From the NCBI GenBank assembly GCA_032622095.1, contig CP136067.1:79822705-79886704 (forward strand): a stretch of DNA of 64,000 nucleotides, given 5' to 3'. This document shows positions 45,168 to 57,289 of the stretch, in pieces. The translations under genes and the position numbers were made by a program. Each line of letters begins with the position of its first letter. Position 1 is the stretch's first letter. The notes under the pieces are model-generated. The model saw only the letters and a program-made list of their open reading frames with translations, was not told the DNA's origin and did no database searches. The stretch is from Siphonodentalium dalli (taxonomy: Eukaryota; Mollusca; Scaphopoda; Gadilida; Siphonodentaliidae).

Positions 45168-47989
45168 TGTTATGAAATGATCATTGGAATACAAAACTCT
45201 TCTGGGAAATCAACTCCTACTCCTCTATTAATGGATTAGTAGGAAATACACATATAATATATAGACAGGGGAAGTATCTGGACTAATATTTGCTCCTGCA
45301 AATCCCGTAAACAATGTTTGGCAGGGGATATAGAATAATGGGCTTCATCCGTCTGTTTATGACGCCATCTGTGAGTTCATACATCTGTCTGCAACAACTT
45401 TGAAGCTCTATATCTTGGTAATCGTCAGTCGGTTTTCACCTTTTCCATTTTAGAGTTTTCCTTTGTTTACCTGGAAAAACATTTATTTTTGTCCATTCGC
45501 ACAGATATCCTATATTCTTAGCCATGGGTTATCGTATTTGAGTGAACTTTGGTATGGAGGTTTGCCATCACAAATGCTTTTAAAAGAGTGCAGTGCACTT
45601 GTTTTCTTTGAGAATTATGTTGTGATGTAAGTTACTTTAGGCACCACAATAAAGCAACATTTTTGTGAATATTGAACCCATTCTATACTAAATATTCATT
45701 GACGAGTAGTTCCCTCTGGAATTGTTCAGATAATACCAGATACAGAGTGCCAGCCGACCATTTCATTTAGTGTCTGGTGTGCATAAGTCTATATATATAG
45801 GCCTATATATAAGTTGAACTTTTCAAGCACGATGATGGTGGGTTCGTATTTATCGTTATGTTTTCCGTTAATTATCTTTTACAATCAAATATCATATGAA
45901 CTTAAGCTATTAATTCGTCCATGTGATAATTTTCAACTAACTAGTTTTGTAGATCTCTACTTGCAATTTTCCCCTTAAATATGCGAGGTGTTTAAATATG
46001 CGTATATACAATGCGTCCACGATGTGAATTATGCTGGCGTGAACAGTTTAAGGAATATGTCCATGCATATGCTGTTATGTACCGTTTTTACGGAGACGAA
46101 AATGATAGGTTCTAGTTCAGTACAACTCTTGGAGGGCATGTGTCCGAGTCAAATAAGCCTCTCTATTTTGGCGTGCAGATAATAACAATTCTGGAAATTC
46201 CATGTTTTTTATATTTGTTTATTTATTTTTACTAAGTTATTTATATACTGAACAGTTCGTGCAAGTTTATGCACTTGTAATATCTTGTCCACTATACCGA
46301 CATATAGCAGTTACACATGGCTGACTACATCGTGATGATGATATATATACCGCGCATGAAAAGTTATTTCAAAACATGCTATAATAATATAACTCTTCAT
46401 GGAATGACCTCATATAAAACAAAGTATACGATATTTGTATTTGACTGTTTATTGGATCATAAATGCAAGTCGCGAATTATAATGGCGGGGTATTACCTGG
46501 CGAAATTTTAAAACAAGTTGAGGCACTGCATGCATGAGCGTGGTGGCGACCGGGTAGTCCTAACTTTGGTCAAAATGTTCAACGTTGGACATTCCATGCA
46601 TACCCGAACCAACAGAAGTAATTTGACATTTCAGCCAGAAAATAGATTCGAATATTGACCAATCAGTTTGAAAGTTGTTTTGTTTTAAATTGAAATAAAG
46701 ATATACAAAATTATTAAGTTTTAAAGAGTTTGGGAATGTTTGATATGTCGAGGTCAAGGGAGATGTATTAGTATGTAATTCTAAGGTGAACTAAATAAAC
46801 ACACTTTTTAGTGACGTCCATATCGATGCATTTATATATCTTGTTATATATATGCTTGTTTTTTATTATTTCGTGAACAATGTTGGACATATCGCATGAT
46901 TTTTCAGTGTCAATTATGACGGGCATTAATCATTCCGACAAGCCCATATAACCTGTATGTGCATGTATTCGGCGTTTGAGATAAGTCTACACATGTAGCT
47001 AAAATCTACTAAATATACGACCATGTCCTGTGGCGAGCGCACGGTGGTCACGATATCAGACACGAATACATGTAGCACTCAAGTTCTCAACGGAACATCT
47101 GCACATGCACTTTTCACCTTATAATTTAAAATAAACTTGAATAGTATGATTGTCTGGGTCTATAAGGCTATATGCATAACTATACCATTTGTTCAGTTAA
47201 ACTGTCTATATGATCGAAGTCAAGGCCGCGGATTTTGAGAACACGTACCCGGTACTATATATATAGGGCATATTGGCCATTATTATTTTATGAGCGAAAT
47301 AATGCACCCCAATGTTAGTTAAAATTGTATATCCACACATAATTTTGTTTTTATTAATTTCATATTTATACCAAAACATTTACTGACCCTCAAGTCGATG
47401 CAATTTCAGCGTAGATATTCCGTTAAATACACGTGGTGACACCCAGAGGAATAACACTATTCGCCAGTGGAATGCATGTAACATCAAGAACAGTAACTCT
47501 ATTTCATCGAATGTCAGGCATCATTCGGGGGAATTTAATATTCAAAATGTCATTCTGGGCATAAATATGCTGTTCTGTTTGTGCTTTTCGTGTTTATTGA
47601 AAGATTTCGTCATATTCCATTTAGAATAATCACCAAATTGTCTCAATTAACTTGTAATAATAAACAGAATTTTTTTTTATATTTTAGTGAGAATGTACAC
47701 GAAAACAGCTAACAAAAACATGTTTTTCTCGCGAATGTGCAACTCCCGAAACCAGAACATTTTACAATCTGTTACAAGAAAACAATCTTGCTATGAAAAT
47801 AAAAAGTTCTTGTAGTACCCTAAAAGTTGCAGACAAACTTTTTTCTAAGCATCCTAGGATTTTCATCCCATGGTCTATATAGGGTTCCAACTGTTTCACT
47901 GCACTGTGCATAGAGACTGTCAGTTTTATATGTGACACAATCTAAATTGTGTGTATAATTCCAACGAGACATTACTCATTATGCCTGTC
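45168..47989. other. Long gene-poor stretch
   Basis: A fragment of the 261-bp MITE left end occurs at 45674-45740 (CCCATTCTATACTAAATATT). Weak ATG frames (for example 45988, 46317) lack recognisable domains. I see no other structure. Confidence 0.4.
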
Positions 47990-48015
47990 ATTTTATTTTA
48001 CTTAAGTGAAATAAC
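47990..48015. repeat. CTTAAG palindrome at the edge of pearl/HINE copy 4
   Basis: ATTTTACTTAAGTGAAATAA, a single copy of the palindrome that forms arrays at 49814-49956 and 52555-52940. Confidence 0.85.
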
Positions 48016-48023
48016 AGTCATTT

Positions 48024-49813
48024 TTAGCTCAACTTTACTTTGTAAAGTTTGAGCTATTGCCATGGCTTGGTATCCGTCGTCTGTGTGTGTGTGTGTGTGT
48101 GTGTGCGTGTGTGATTCGTCAACAATTTCCTTTAGCACGGGCTACAGTTCGTACCTTTGGTCCGATTATTATGAAATTTGTCATGGATGTTGACATTGAC
48201 ATGTAGATGGGACGAGTCATTTTGGGGTCATTCGGAAAAAAAACATGGCCACCATCGACCATCTTGGATTTCAAAATTCAATCCATTAGCACGGGCTACA
48301 GGCCATACTGTTCGTCTTATTGTCATGAAATTTGTCATGGATGTTAATATTGACATGTAGATGGAAACGAGTAATTTTGGGGTCATTAGGCCAAAAGACA
48401 TGGCCGCCGGCAGCCATCTTAGATTTTACTCTTTGCATGACTAAATCCTTTGACACGGGCTACATGTCGTACCTTTTGTCGGATCATCATAAAATTAGTC
48501 ATGGATGTTAACAATGACATGTAGATGGGAACGAGTCATTTTTGGGTCATTCGGCCAAAAAACATGGCCATCAGCAGCCATCTTGGATTTTACTCTTTGT
48601 ATGACTAAATCCTTTAGCACGGGCTACAGGTCGTACCTTTAGTCTGATCATCATGAAATTTGTCATGGCTGTTGAAAATGGAATGTAGATGGGAATGAGT
48701 CATTTTGGGGTCATTCCGACAAAAATTTATTTCATTAGCACGGGCCACAGGTCGGACTGTTTGTCTGATCATCATGAAATTTGACATGGATGTTAATATT
48801 GACATTTAGATGGGAACGAGTCATTTTGGGGTCATTCGGCCAAAAAACATGGCCGCCAGCAGCCATCTTGGATGTTACTCTTTGTATGACTAAATCCTTT
48901 AGCACGGGCTACAGGTCGTACCTTTAGTTTGATCATCATAAAATTTGTCATGGATCTTAATAATGGCATGTAGATGGGAATGAGTCATTTTGGGGTCATT
49001 CGGCCGAAAAATATGGCCGCCAGCGGCCATCTTTGATTTCAAAATTCAATCCATTAGCACGGTCTACAGGTCGTACTGTTCGTCTGATCATCGTGAAATT
49101 TGTCATGGATGTTAATATTTACATGTAGATGGGAACGATTAATTTTGGCATCATTCGGCCAAAAAACATGGCGCCAGCAGCCATCTTGGATTTTACTCTT
49201 TGTATGACTAAATCCTTTAGCACAGGCTACAGGTCGTACCTTTAGTCTGATCATCATAAAATTTATCATGGATGTTAACAATGACATGTAGTTGGGAACG
49301 AGTCATTTTGAGATCATTCGGCCAAAAAACATATGGCCGCCAGCTGCCATCTTGGATTTTACCCTTCGTATGACTAAATCATTTAGCACGGGCTAAGGTC
49401 GTACTTTTAGTCTGATCATCATAAAATTTGTCATGGATGTTAACAATGACATGTAGATGGGAACAAGTAATTTTGGGGTCATTCAGCCAAAAAACATGGC
49501 AGCCAGCAGCCATCTTGGATTTTACTCTTTGTATGACTAAATCCTTTAGCACGGGCTACAGGTCGTACCTTTAGTGTGATCATCATAAAATTTGTCAGGG
49601 ATGTTAATATTGACATGTAGATGGGAACGAGTCATTTTGGGGTCATTCGGACAAAAACGTGGCCGCCAGCAGCCATCTTGGATTTTACTCTGTATGACTA
49701 AATCCTTAACTGCTCATTTTGTACACTCCTTTTTAATCTCTCTATTCATTGCTCATCACAAAAAAATTACCTTCTTTACAAAGTTGAGCTACAGTGTCAT
49801 TGACACTTTCATT
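48024..49813 (+). mobile_element. Pearl/HINE-type element, copy 4, complete ends
   Basis: Starts TTAGCTCAACTTTACTTTGT. It has a (TG)n tract at 48083-48108, then about ten ~160-bp core units, one internally deleted near 48720. It ends AAGTTGAGCTACAGTGTCAT plus the terminal hairpin. It sits between a CTTAAG palindrome on its left and the array on its right. Confidence 0.9.
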
Positions 49814-49956
49814 TATTTTACTTAAGTAAAAAACAATTTTACTTAAGTAAAATTAACCATGTTTTAACTTAAGTAGAATTCTTTTTTACTTAAGTAAAAT
49901 AAAAAATGACCTTTATTTTACTTAAGTAAAAAAGAATTCTACTTAAGTAAAATAAT
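49814..49956. repeat. Array of TTTACTTAAGTAAA palindromes (first block)
   Basis: Six CTTAAG-centred palindromes, mostly TTTTACTTAAGTAAAA, spaced about 20-30 bp. They are separated by A/T-rich linkers such as AACCATGTTT and AAAAATGACC. The block ends with GATGACCGGTAGATGGCGTT. Confidence 0.9.
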
Positions 49957-49980
49957 GCGATGACCGGTAGATGGCGTTTA

Positions 49981-51324
49981 TTAGCTCAACTTTACTTTGT
50001 AAAGTTTGAGCTATTGCCATGGCTTTGTCGTCCGTCGTCTGTGTGTGCGTGTATGCGTGTGTGTGTGCGTGTGTGATGCGTCAACAATTTCCTTTAGCAC
50101 GGGCTACCGGTCATACCTTTGGTCGGATCATTATAAAATTTGTCATAGCTGTCGACATTGACTTGTAGATGGGAACGAGTCATTTCGGGGTCATTCGGGA
50201 AAACAACATGGCCGCCAGTGGCCATCTTGGCTTTCAAAATTCAATCCATTAGCACGGGCTACAGGTCCTCCCGTTCGTCTGATCATCATGAAATTTGTCA
50301 TGGATATTAATATTGACATGTAGATGGGAACGAGTCATTTTGGGGTCGTTCGGCCAAAAAACATGGCCGCCAGCAGCCATTTTGGATTTTACTCTTTGCA
50401 TGACTAAATTGTTTGGCACGGGCTACAGGTCCTACGTTTGATCGAATCATTATGAAATTTGTCATGGATGTTAACAATGACATATAGATAGGAACGTGTC
50501 ATTTTTGGGTCGTTCGGCCATAAAACATGGCCGCGGGAAGCCATCTTGGATTTTACTCTTTGCATAACTAACTCCTTTGGCACAGGCTACAGGTCGTACC
50601 TTTGGTCGGATCATTATGAAATTTGTCATGGGCGTTGACATTGACATGTAGATGGGAACGAGTCATTTTGGGGTCATTCGGCAAAAAAACATGGCCGCCA
50701 GTGGCCATCTTGGATTTCAAAATTCAATCCATTAGCACGGGCCACAGGCCAGAGTGTTCGTCTGTTCATCATGAAATATGTCATGGAAGTTAATATTGAC
50801 ATGTAGATGGGAACGAGTAATTTTGGGGTTGTTCGGCCAAAAAACATGGCCGCCAGCAGCCATCTTGGATTTTACTCTTTGCATGACTAAATCCTTTGGC
50901 ACGGGCTACAGGTCGTACCTTTGGTCGGATCATCATGAAATTTGTCATGGCTGTTGACATTGACATATAGATAGGAACAAGTCATTTTGGGGTCATTCGG
51001 CAAAAAAACATGGCCGCCAGTGGCCATCTTGGATTTCATAATTCAATAAATTAGCACAGACTACAGGCCGGAATGTTAGTTTTATCATCATGAAATTTGT
51101 CGTGGAAGTTAATATTGACATGTAGATGGGAACGAGTCATTTTGGGGTCATTCGGCAAAAAAACATGGCCACCAGTGGCCATCTTGGATTTCAAAATTCA
51201 ATTCATTAGCACGGGCTACAGGTCGTAGCCTTTCAACTTAACACATTCCTAACACTCCATTGACTGTAACACAAGAAATGATTCCCTTTCCAAGTTGAGC
51301 TACAGTGTCATTGACACTTTCATT
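49981..51324 (+). mobile_element. Pearl/HINE-type element, copy 5, complete ends
   Basis: Inserted after GGTAGATGGCGTTTA. The same flank occurs uninterrupted at 52588-52611, where it continues TTTCACTTAAGTGAAA, so this is a recognisable empty-site comparison. It has about seven core units and ends AAGTTGAGCTACAGTGTCAT plus hairpin at 51324. The subterminal repeats are at about 49983 and 51294. Confidence 0.9.
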
Positions 51325-51490
51325 AATAAAGCGCCCACTATGGGAGTCATTTTGCAAACTAATAATTGCTCCCTTGGCACGTGCGCCGGTAGTGCTGTTC
51401 ATGTTCGTGAGAAAGTTATCTCCCGTTGAGTATTATAAATGGCGGATATCTTCCATTTACTAATAATAGGCCTAACGTATTTACATAATT

Positions 51491-51771
51491 ATGGCAGATT
51501 CAGTCGATACAACACTGGGCTCAATTTCCAGGGTTATACGAGAGACTGATAGAATATTCTCTGAAGGGGATATAGGAGATTTGCATCGCACGGAGATCAG
51601 AATACCTACCGCTCAAAGATGAGAGTGCTGCAATTTTATGACCTCTTATCTGATATTTGCCTGATGCAGCCTGTTAGCGGTCATTATACAGCAGGGTGGC
51701 GGTCTATTTCACAGAATACAGTTACAACCATAAATAATTCTATCACAGCCAGAGTATACATGCGATCCTAG
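51491..51771 (+). CDS. Unrecognised coding-like segment in two overlapping frames
   Basis: An ATG at 51491 opens 43 codons (MADSVDTTLGSISRVIRETD, then RIFSEGDIGDLHRTEIRIPT, then AQR) to a TGA at 51620-51622. An overlapping ATG at 51619 opens 50 codons (MRVLQFYDLLSDICLMQPVS, then GHYTAGWRSISQNTVTTINN) to a TAG at 51769-51771. The second frame is open upstream from about 51565 (ASHGDQNTYRSK), so a single frameshift between 51565 and 51620 would join them into one protein of about 90 residues. Both halves look like protein rather than repeat. Family unknown. Could be a small host gene, a decayed one, or chance. Confidence 0.35.
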
Positions 51772-52554
51772 ATATACAACTTTTCCAATACAATGTATGC
51801 ATGGTGTGTTCATCGTTCACTCTTGAGTAGACCTTTACTCGGTAAACCTATTGTTATATCGGCGATAATCCATATAAAATATTTTAGCTATACATAGGGT
51901 TGTTATCATGCACTCGAGACAAATTAAAGGTTAACGGTCAAAAGCAATTCAGATTAATTGCCATAATGATGATTAATGATCTCATCTCATGACACGCATG
52001 CAGACCAAGGCCAACAAAATGAGATTTGTTTTCATTAACTAACCCCCACCCCCCCAGCACCCTATGATCTTCATGTTATCCAGAAAAAAGCACATAACTG
52101 TGACATTAGAAAGAATATGCATCTGTGTAGCTTACACAAAAATCTGACTAAAATGTTGAAAAGTATGACCTATGCATAAAACTTCTAACCTGACAACTCG
52201 AGGGAACTAGAACAATACATATCGTGCACCCAGTGAGATGTAATACGAGAGCACCTAGTCGATGAGACTAGAATAAATTCGCCCACTGCATGTACCAGCA
52301 CAATAAGCATCTTACACAAACGCATCACACATTTTTAGCAGTTTTCTCTGATTATTGCGGTACTGGCAGTGGGTGTGGAATGTTTTCAATTTTATTGCAT
52401 GAGGTTGGTGCTAATCTCATTCTGTCATCTATATATCATAAAACACTCGCTGTCCTTATAATAAGGTCACCTGTGGTTTGGTGGGATTTGGCGATGGTGT
52501 CTAAACTGATTGGGGGGAAATCATTAATAACTCTTAACATTCGGTTGCACTTTA
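51772..52554. other. Unassigned spacer
   Basis: The frame at 52290-52568 has no recognisable domain. No clear repeats apart from a short C-rich run near 52045. Confidence 0.35.
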
Positions 52555-52940
52555 TTATACTTAAGTAAAATAAATGACATCTATCGATGACCGGTAGATG
52601 GCGTTTATTTCACTTAAGTGAAATTAACCCAAATGTTCATTTATTTTACTTAAGTAAAAAATAATTTTACTTCAGTTAAATAAAAACTGTGTTTTATTTC
52701 ACTTAAGTAAAATTCTTTTTTACTTAAGTAAAATAAAAAAAGGGTGTAACATAATGGTAATTTTATTTCACTTAAGTAAAATTAGTGTGCGTTTTAATTT
52801 TACTTAAGTAAAATAAAGTGTCATTTTATTTCACTTAAGTAAAATTAGTGTGCGTTTTAATTTACTTAAGTAAAATAAAATGTCATTTTATTTCACTTAA
52901 GTGAAATAAAGTGTCATTTTATTTTACTTAAGTAAAATTA
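52555..52940. repeat. Array of CTTAAG palindromes (second block)
   Basis: Eleven or so CTTAAG-centred palindromes (52559, 52610, 52645, 52697, 52720, 52768, 52799, 52829, 52863, 52892, 52924) plus one decayed copy near 52669. Variants carry TCACTTAAGTGA or TTACTTAAGTAA arms. Linkers such as TTAGTGTGCGTTTTAATTT recur, so at least part is tandem duplication of a dimer. Contains the GATGACCGGTAGATGGCGTT word seen beside the first block. Confidence 0.9.
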
Positions 52941-53189
52941 ATATTATATGCGGTTTGGCTTGCCATAAACGACTGGTCCCTCAGAGCTAAAACAAATTGT
53001 ACACAAGAGCAACTTGATGCAGTGGATCTTATTAGACAGGTTAGTCCCATTGACCTCAGATGTCTTAATGGCACGGATGGCCTTTGCGGTGGATATAACT
53101 ATTAAAATAGTCACATCCATTAAAACCCCAGGGACTTGTATAAAAATTTGTGAATTGTATGTTATTGTCAAGTACTTATGCGCTGTTAT

Positions 53190-53243
53190 GTAAACAAAAG
53201 CCAAAAATGATACAAAACCTGGCTTTTGTTTACATAACACAGT
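53190..53243. repeat. Hairpin with GTTATGTAAACAAAAGCC arms
   Basis: GTTATGTAAACAAAAGCCA and its complement lie about 14 bp apart. A single arm-like relative (TTATGTAAACAAAAGCTAGG) is at 9596, immediately upstream of pearl/HINE copy 1. Confidence 0.8.
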
Positions 53244-53966
53244 GTACAACTTGACAATAACATAATATGTCTATATTTTTATATTCTTTTTGACCAGGGG
53301 AATATCATGGGCCTTTCACCTCAGATGACTTAAAATTGGCACGTTTATTGTGACGACTACATCCCATTGTTTGGAGGTAGCCAGTACACCCAAACTAGCA
53401 TGCATGGTTTTTGGAAACAGTAGCTGTACCCCTAACATATGCGGTGATAACCTCTATACATGTACGTTATCATATACAGTATCATACACACACCATGTCT
53501 GTTGATAGTGCTCCTATCGGTACTCTTGGGCTACAAATAAAAGTGCAGGCTTAAATTATAGTGCAGGGGAAAAAATCCATTGAAAGTTAATAACAGTGCA
53601 GACCCAAATAATAGCTCAGTGGAAACTCTGAGCTAAACATCAACTATAGTTAAAAATGTTATAGTACATGTAGGTCAAGCATAGGAATCAACATAGTATG
53701 TGTCATGTAGTGTTTTATTCAATATTTAAATGTTCACATGTATGCCATATGTTTGAATATGTACATGCATAAAATTATAAGCTCATCAATTTGGTATCAG
53801 AATGATCTGACAGGGGCGGATCGAGAAGGTGGAACTGAGTGCTGCTGACCGTCTTGGCCGAAGGCCAAGCGGTGGAGGGTACGTGTAAAATTTTAGAAAT
53901 ATGATGCACTGAAATCAAATTCTGGGCCTATTGTTGTATTTATAACTCAGTTTAGATCATTTTCTA
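53244..53966. other. Unassigned spacer
   Basis: The only repeat hint is CACCTCAGATGACTTAAA near 53318, which resembles GACCTCAGATGTCTTAATG near 53052. No gene recognised. Confidence 0.35.
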
Positions 53967-54419
53967 AGTGGCCATCTTGGATTTCATAATTCAATTCATT
54001 AGCACGGGCTACAGGTCGTACTGTTCGTCTGATCATCATGAAATTTGTCATGGATGTTAATATAGACATGTAGATGGGAACGAGTAATTTTGGGGTCGTT
54101 CCGCCAAAAAACATGTCCGCCAGCAGCCATCTTGGATTTTACTCTTTGCATGACTAAATCATTTGACACAGGCTACAGGTCGTATCTTTTGTCGGATCAT
54201 CATGAAATTTGTGATGGATGTTAACAATGACATGTAAATGGGAACGAGTCTTTTTGGGGTCATTCGGCAAAAAAACATGGCTGCCAGTGGCCATCTTGGA
54301 TTTTACTCTTTGCATAACTAGGCCTTTCAACTTAACACATTCCTAATCACTCCATTGACTGTAACACAAGAAATTATTCCCTTTCCAAGTTGAGCTACAG
54401 TGCCATTGACATTTTCATT
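53967..54419 (+). mobile_element. Pearl/HINE-type element, copy 6, 5'-truncated
   Basis: Starts inside a core unit (GTGGCCATCTTGGATTTCAT), carries about two units, and keeps the normal 3' end (AAGTTGAGCTACAGTGCCAT plus a mutated hairpin). Loss of the 5' end with an intact 3' end contrasts with the other copies. Confidence 0.85.
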
Positions 54420-54734
54420 TTCGGTAGCGATAATGATCAGTAACAAATAAAATAAGTTCAATTATTACAATTATGCTCTCCCGGAAAGAAATTCATTTTG
54501 GACATAAACCTATGGCCTCTCATGTATTTCAGTTATTTCCAACGGCAATTTCAGGTAATAATAATATATCGAATTTTGTGTGTGAATATCTCATTTTGTT
54601 ATCTGGAATTCTGGAATGGCATGCTTGAATTTAACAGAAACTAATAAAATCACACGAATAAGATCATCAATTTTATAGAGTTTGACTCAGTTATGTCATG
54701 TAGTATAAATTAAAAATACCTGTATTATATTTAG

Positions 54735-54890
54735 TCAACTAAAATGTCCTTTTATAACATACGACGAGGATGCATGTCTCCTTGCAAAGTCGTCTATAAT
54801 GTCCGGATAAGAAATATCCATATTGGGGTACGTGTGCATGAGAGCAAGACCATTCAGCCTTTCCTCTCCCATAGTTGCTCTCATATACGA
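54735..54890 (-). pseudogene. hAT-family transposase C-terminal fragment
   Basis: On the minus strand the sequence reads LKSYMRATMGEERLNGLALM, then HTYPNMDISYPDIIDDFARR and HASSS. This matches the end of the hAT dimerisation domain, where (L)K(S/T)YxR(A/S)TMxxERLxxLAL is followed by an aspartate/isoleucine-rich stretch and D(x)FA(R/K)K/R. It is the part shared by ZMYM1-like and 52-kDa-repressor-like hAT proteins. Upstream catalytic sequence is absent: the frame continues to 55034 but loses similarity within a few residues, before the expected CERSFS-type motif. Other strands and frames here are shadows. It is a scrap of an autonomous hAT element and could be unrelated to the hAT-type MITE at 57928. 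Confidence 0.65.
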
Positions 54891-55034
54891 CTTCAAAATC
54901 AAAATGACGCAGATATACAATGTACAAGGGCAAAAATCTCGCTGCTGACAGACTCCTGTCATAGAAAACCTCCGGGGATTCTCATTCCACAGAGATAGAA
55001 AACCACAAATGGACACTTGCCCATATGATCCCAT

Positions 55035-55929
55035 ATGGTAACAAGTAATAAATGTGTATATATGCCCTAGGCGAAAACGTGCTTATCACTGCTATAGATA
55101 CCAGTACCAGGGAAATTGAGGGAATTGCATGTGTTGACTATGCATAAAAGCAGATTGGTGCCAATTACAGCAATGTTTGTAGAGACATCATCCATCAAGG
55201 TTGACACCCATGCAATGATATGGTTATCACACTCAATGAAACTGTATACAAAGAGCCACATCAGGGGGGGCACCAATTTATAAACAAGTTGGCATCAGAT
55301 AACATTGTTTAATGCTTTATTAATTGGGAGTCTTATACTCATTTCCTTCAGGTGGGGCCTCTTGGTGGTGATTTCTATTAACTATAAAATATATTATCTG
55401 AGTACCGATCAAGCAGCACGTGCGGCAGGCTGAATCCGCCCCCTGGAATCATATAGAAATCTTGAGTTTGTGATGATTTAAATTTTCTTAGCCTCAAATT
55501 AATAAACTTGCAGACTCAAATAAGCACTGTGCTGGGGGGAAATTTTCCAAGAAAATAATAAATTTGCGTGCATGTTTATTTGGAACCCATGAGTATGTTC
55601 CATAAGTCCCAAAACAAGGCATACAGGTAAAGCAGGCATGAGATCCACTCTCATGAAATTAAAATTGCAAAATTCATGCCCATCAATCCACAACCCATCA
55701 CACACCTGGGGATTTTGAGACAACTGTCACTTCATGGTCACTTTTCACAGGCATATGTTAGAAACCATGTGTTTTGCACACTAATGATCAAAAACAGTAT
55801 TAAATTTTTTATTTTTTTTTAGAAAATTTAGACTTTTTCTCAAAATATCAATAAAAAGATTAGGGTCGGCGGGTTATTTTTAGGGTCGGTCGATGTATGG
55901 AAACATAGAATCTTTTTGATTTTTGCCTT
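55035..55929. other. Unassigned spacer
   Basis: No recognised gene or repeat. Frames of 69-74 codons on the minus strand have no clear domains. Confidence 0.35.
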
Positions 55930-56420
55930 ATTAAAGTTTTCTGTAATATGACCCTCTTTATTGGTATGATCCTCTTGGTATCAGCGAAAGTTTTCAAGGT
56001 ATGTCATACATATGCTGATGAAATGCTAAGAGTAAGCACTCTTTATTGTAAGTATCATTTTTGATGTTGACAAAAGGCACATACTAATGAAAGTTTTCTA
56101 TAATATGCCCCACTTTCTGGTATTACACTCTTTGATATAAGTTTCAGTTTTGAATGTATGCCATATACTGAATGCTCTTCATTAAAAGCACCAGTTTCAA
56201 ATTTGATAGAGGGTACATAATGATAAAATGCTCTTTATTGTAAGCGTCAATTTTGATGTTGATAAAGGTCAAATACTGTTTAAAAGGTCTCCATTGTAAG
56301 ATTAAGATTTGAAGTTGATAAAGTCTTAATAAAGGGCACATACTGGTTAAGGTTTTCTGTGATATGAATCTCTTTTGAACCACTTGGCATAGCTATCAAT
56401 TCTGAAGGTAGACTCTCTTG
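55930..56420. repeat. Degenerate ~90-bp tandem repeat
   Basis: The words (A)TGCTCTTTATTGTAAG, TTTTGATGTTGA(T/C)AAA and GGCACATACT recur with variable spacing between about 55950 and 56400. Strongly diverged. Confidence 0.6.
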
Positions 56421-56496
56421 GAATAAGCACCAGTACTGTTTGAAATGTAGGCCATATACTGACAAAATTTAAAAAGTAAATACTCTTTTTTTTTTG

Positions 56497-56620
56497 TCTT
56501 GAGTGAAAAGTTTGTTTTGCCATGGATGAAAAGTTTGTTTTGCCATGAGTGAAAAGTTTGTTTTGCCTTGAGTGAAAAGTTTGTTTTGCCATGGGTGAAA
56601 AGTTTGTTTTGTCATGGCAT
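56497..56620. repeat. 23-bp minisatellite, five copies
   Basis: The unit GAAAAGTTTGTTTTGCCATG plus three variable bases is repeated five times at an exact 23-bp spacing. Because 23 is not a multiple of three, all three frames on the minus strand read the same peptide, giving repeat-encoded ORFs that are not genes. Confidence 0.9.
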
Positions 56621-57289
56621 TTACGGGCCACTGCACCTTGGCATTCAACAATGAATTTTTGCTGTCTGCAGACTTCCACACTGCGACACAAAGACAAACA
56701 TGCTGGATAAATCTACCTTGAGTTGAGAGCCGTCACTCGTGGCTGTCTCATATGCAACCATGCGTGTGTTCAAAATCCTATCATGATGAAAATACAGGTT
56801 CAGCAAAATTCCCTCTCAAATTCAAACTGGGTGGTGATAAAAATCTGTACATTTACTGCAAGCCGCACGAAGAATTTTTTTTAGAGAAATAGTAAATGAT
56901 TCACTTTTATAAGACCGTAAAAAAAAATGTATTTATGTTATTTGTCTGTCCTGTCCGTTCATCCGAACAGCTTTTGATTTCTGGATGATAACTTTAGTTA
57001 ATCTCAACCGGAGTAATCTAAAAACAGAATAGTTACAACTGCAAACAAAACATAATCTTTTATTGAGGAAATTTGACAAAACTCATATTGGGCTTGTCGA
57101 ACAGATGAAGACTTAAGTAAATGAACAAAAATATCTGATATTCACAATGAAACTAACGAGTATTTTGACTTTTATCGAACAAGCAAAATACCTAAATTTA
57201 GAACAACCTTGAAACTAAGTATCTAAAACTTTGGATAAATAATTTTAACTGTCATCCAATTGAATTATATGTTTCATAAATATATATTA

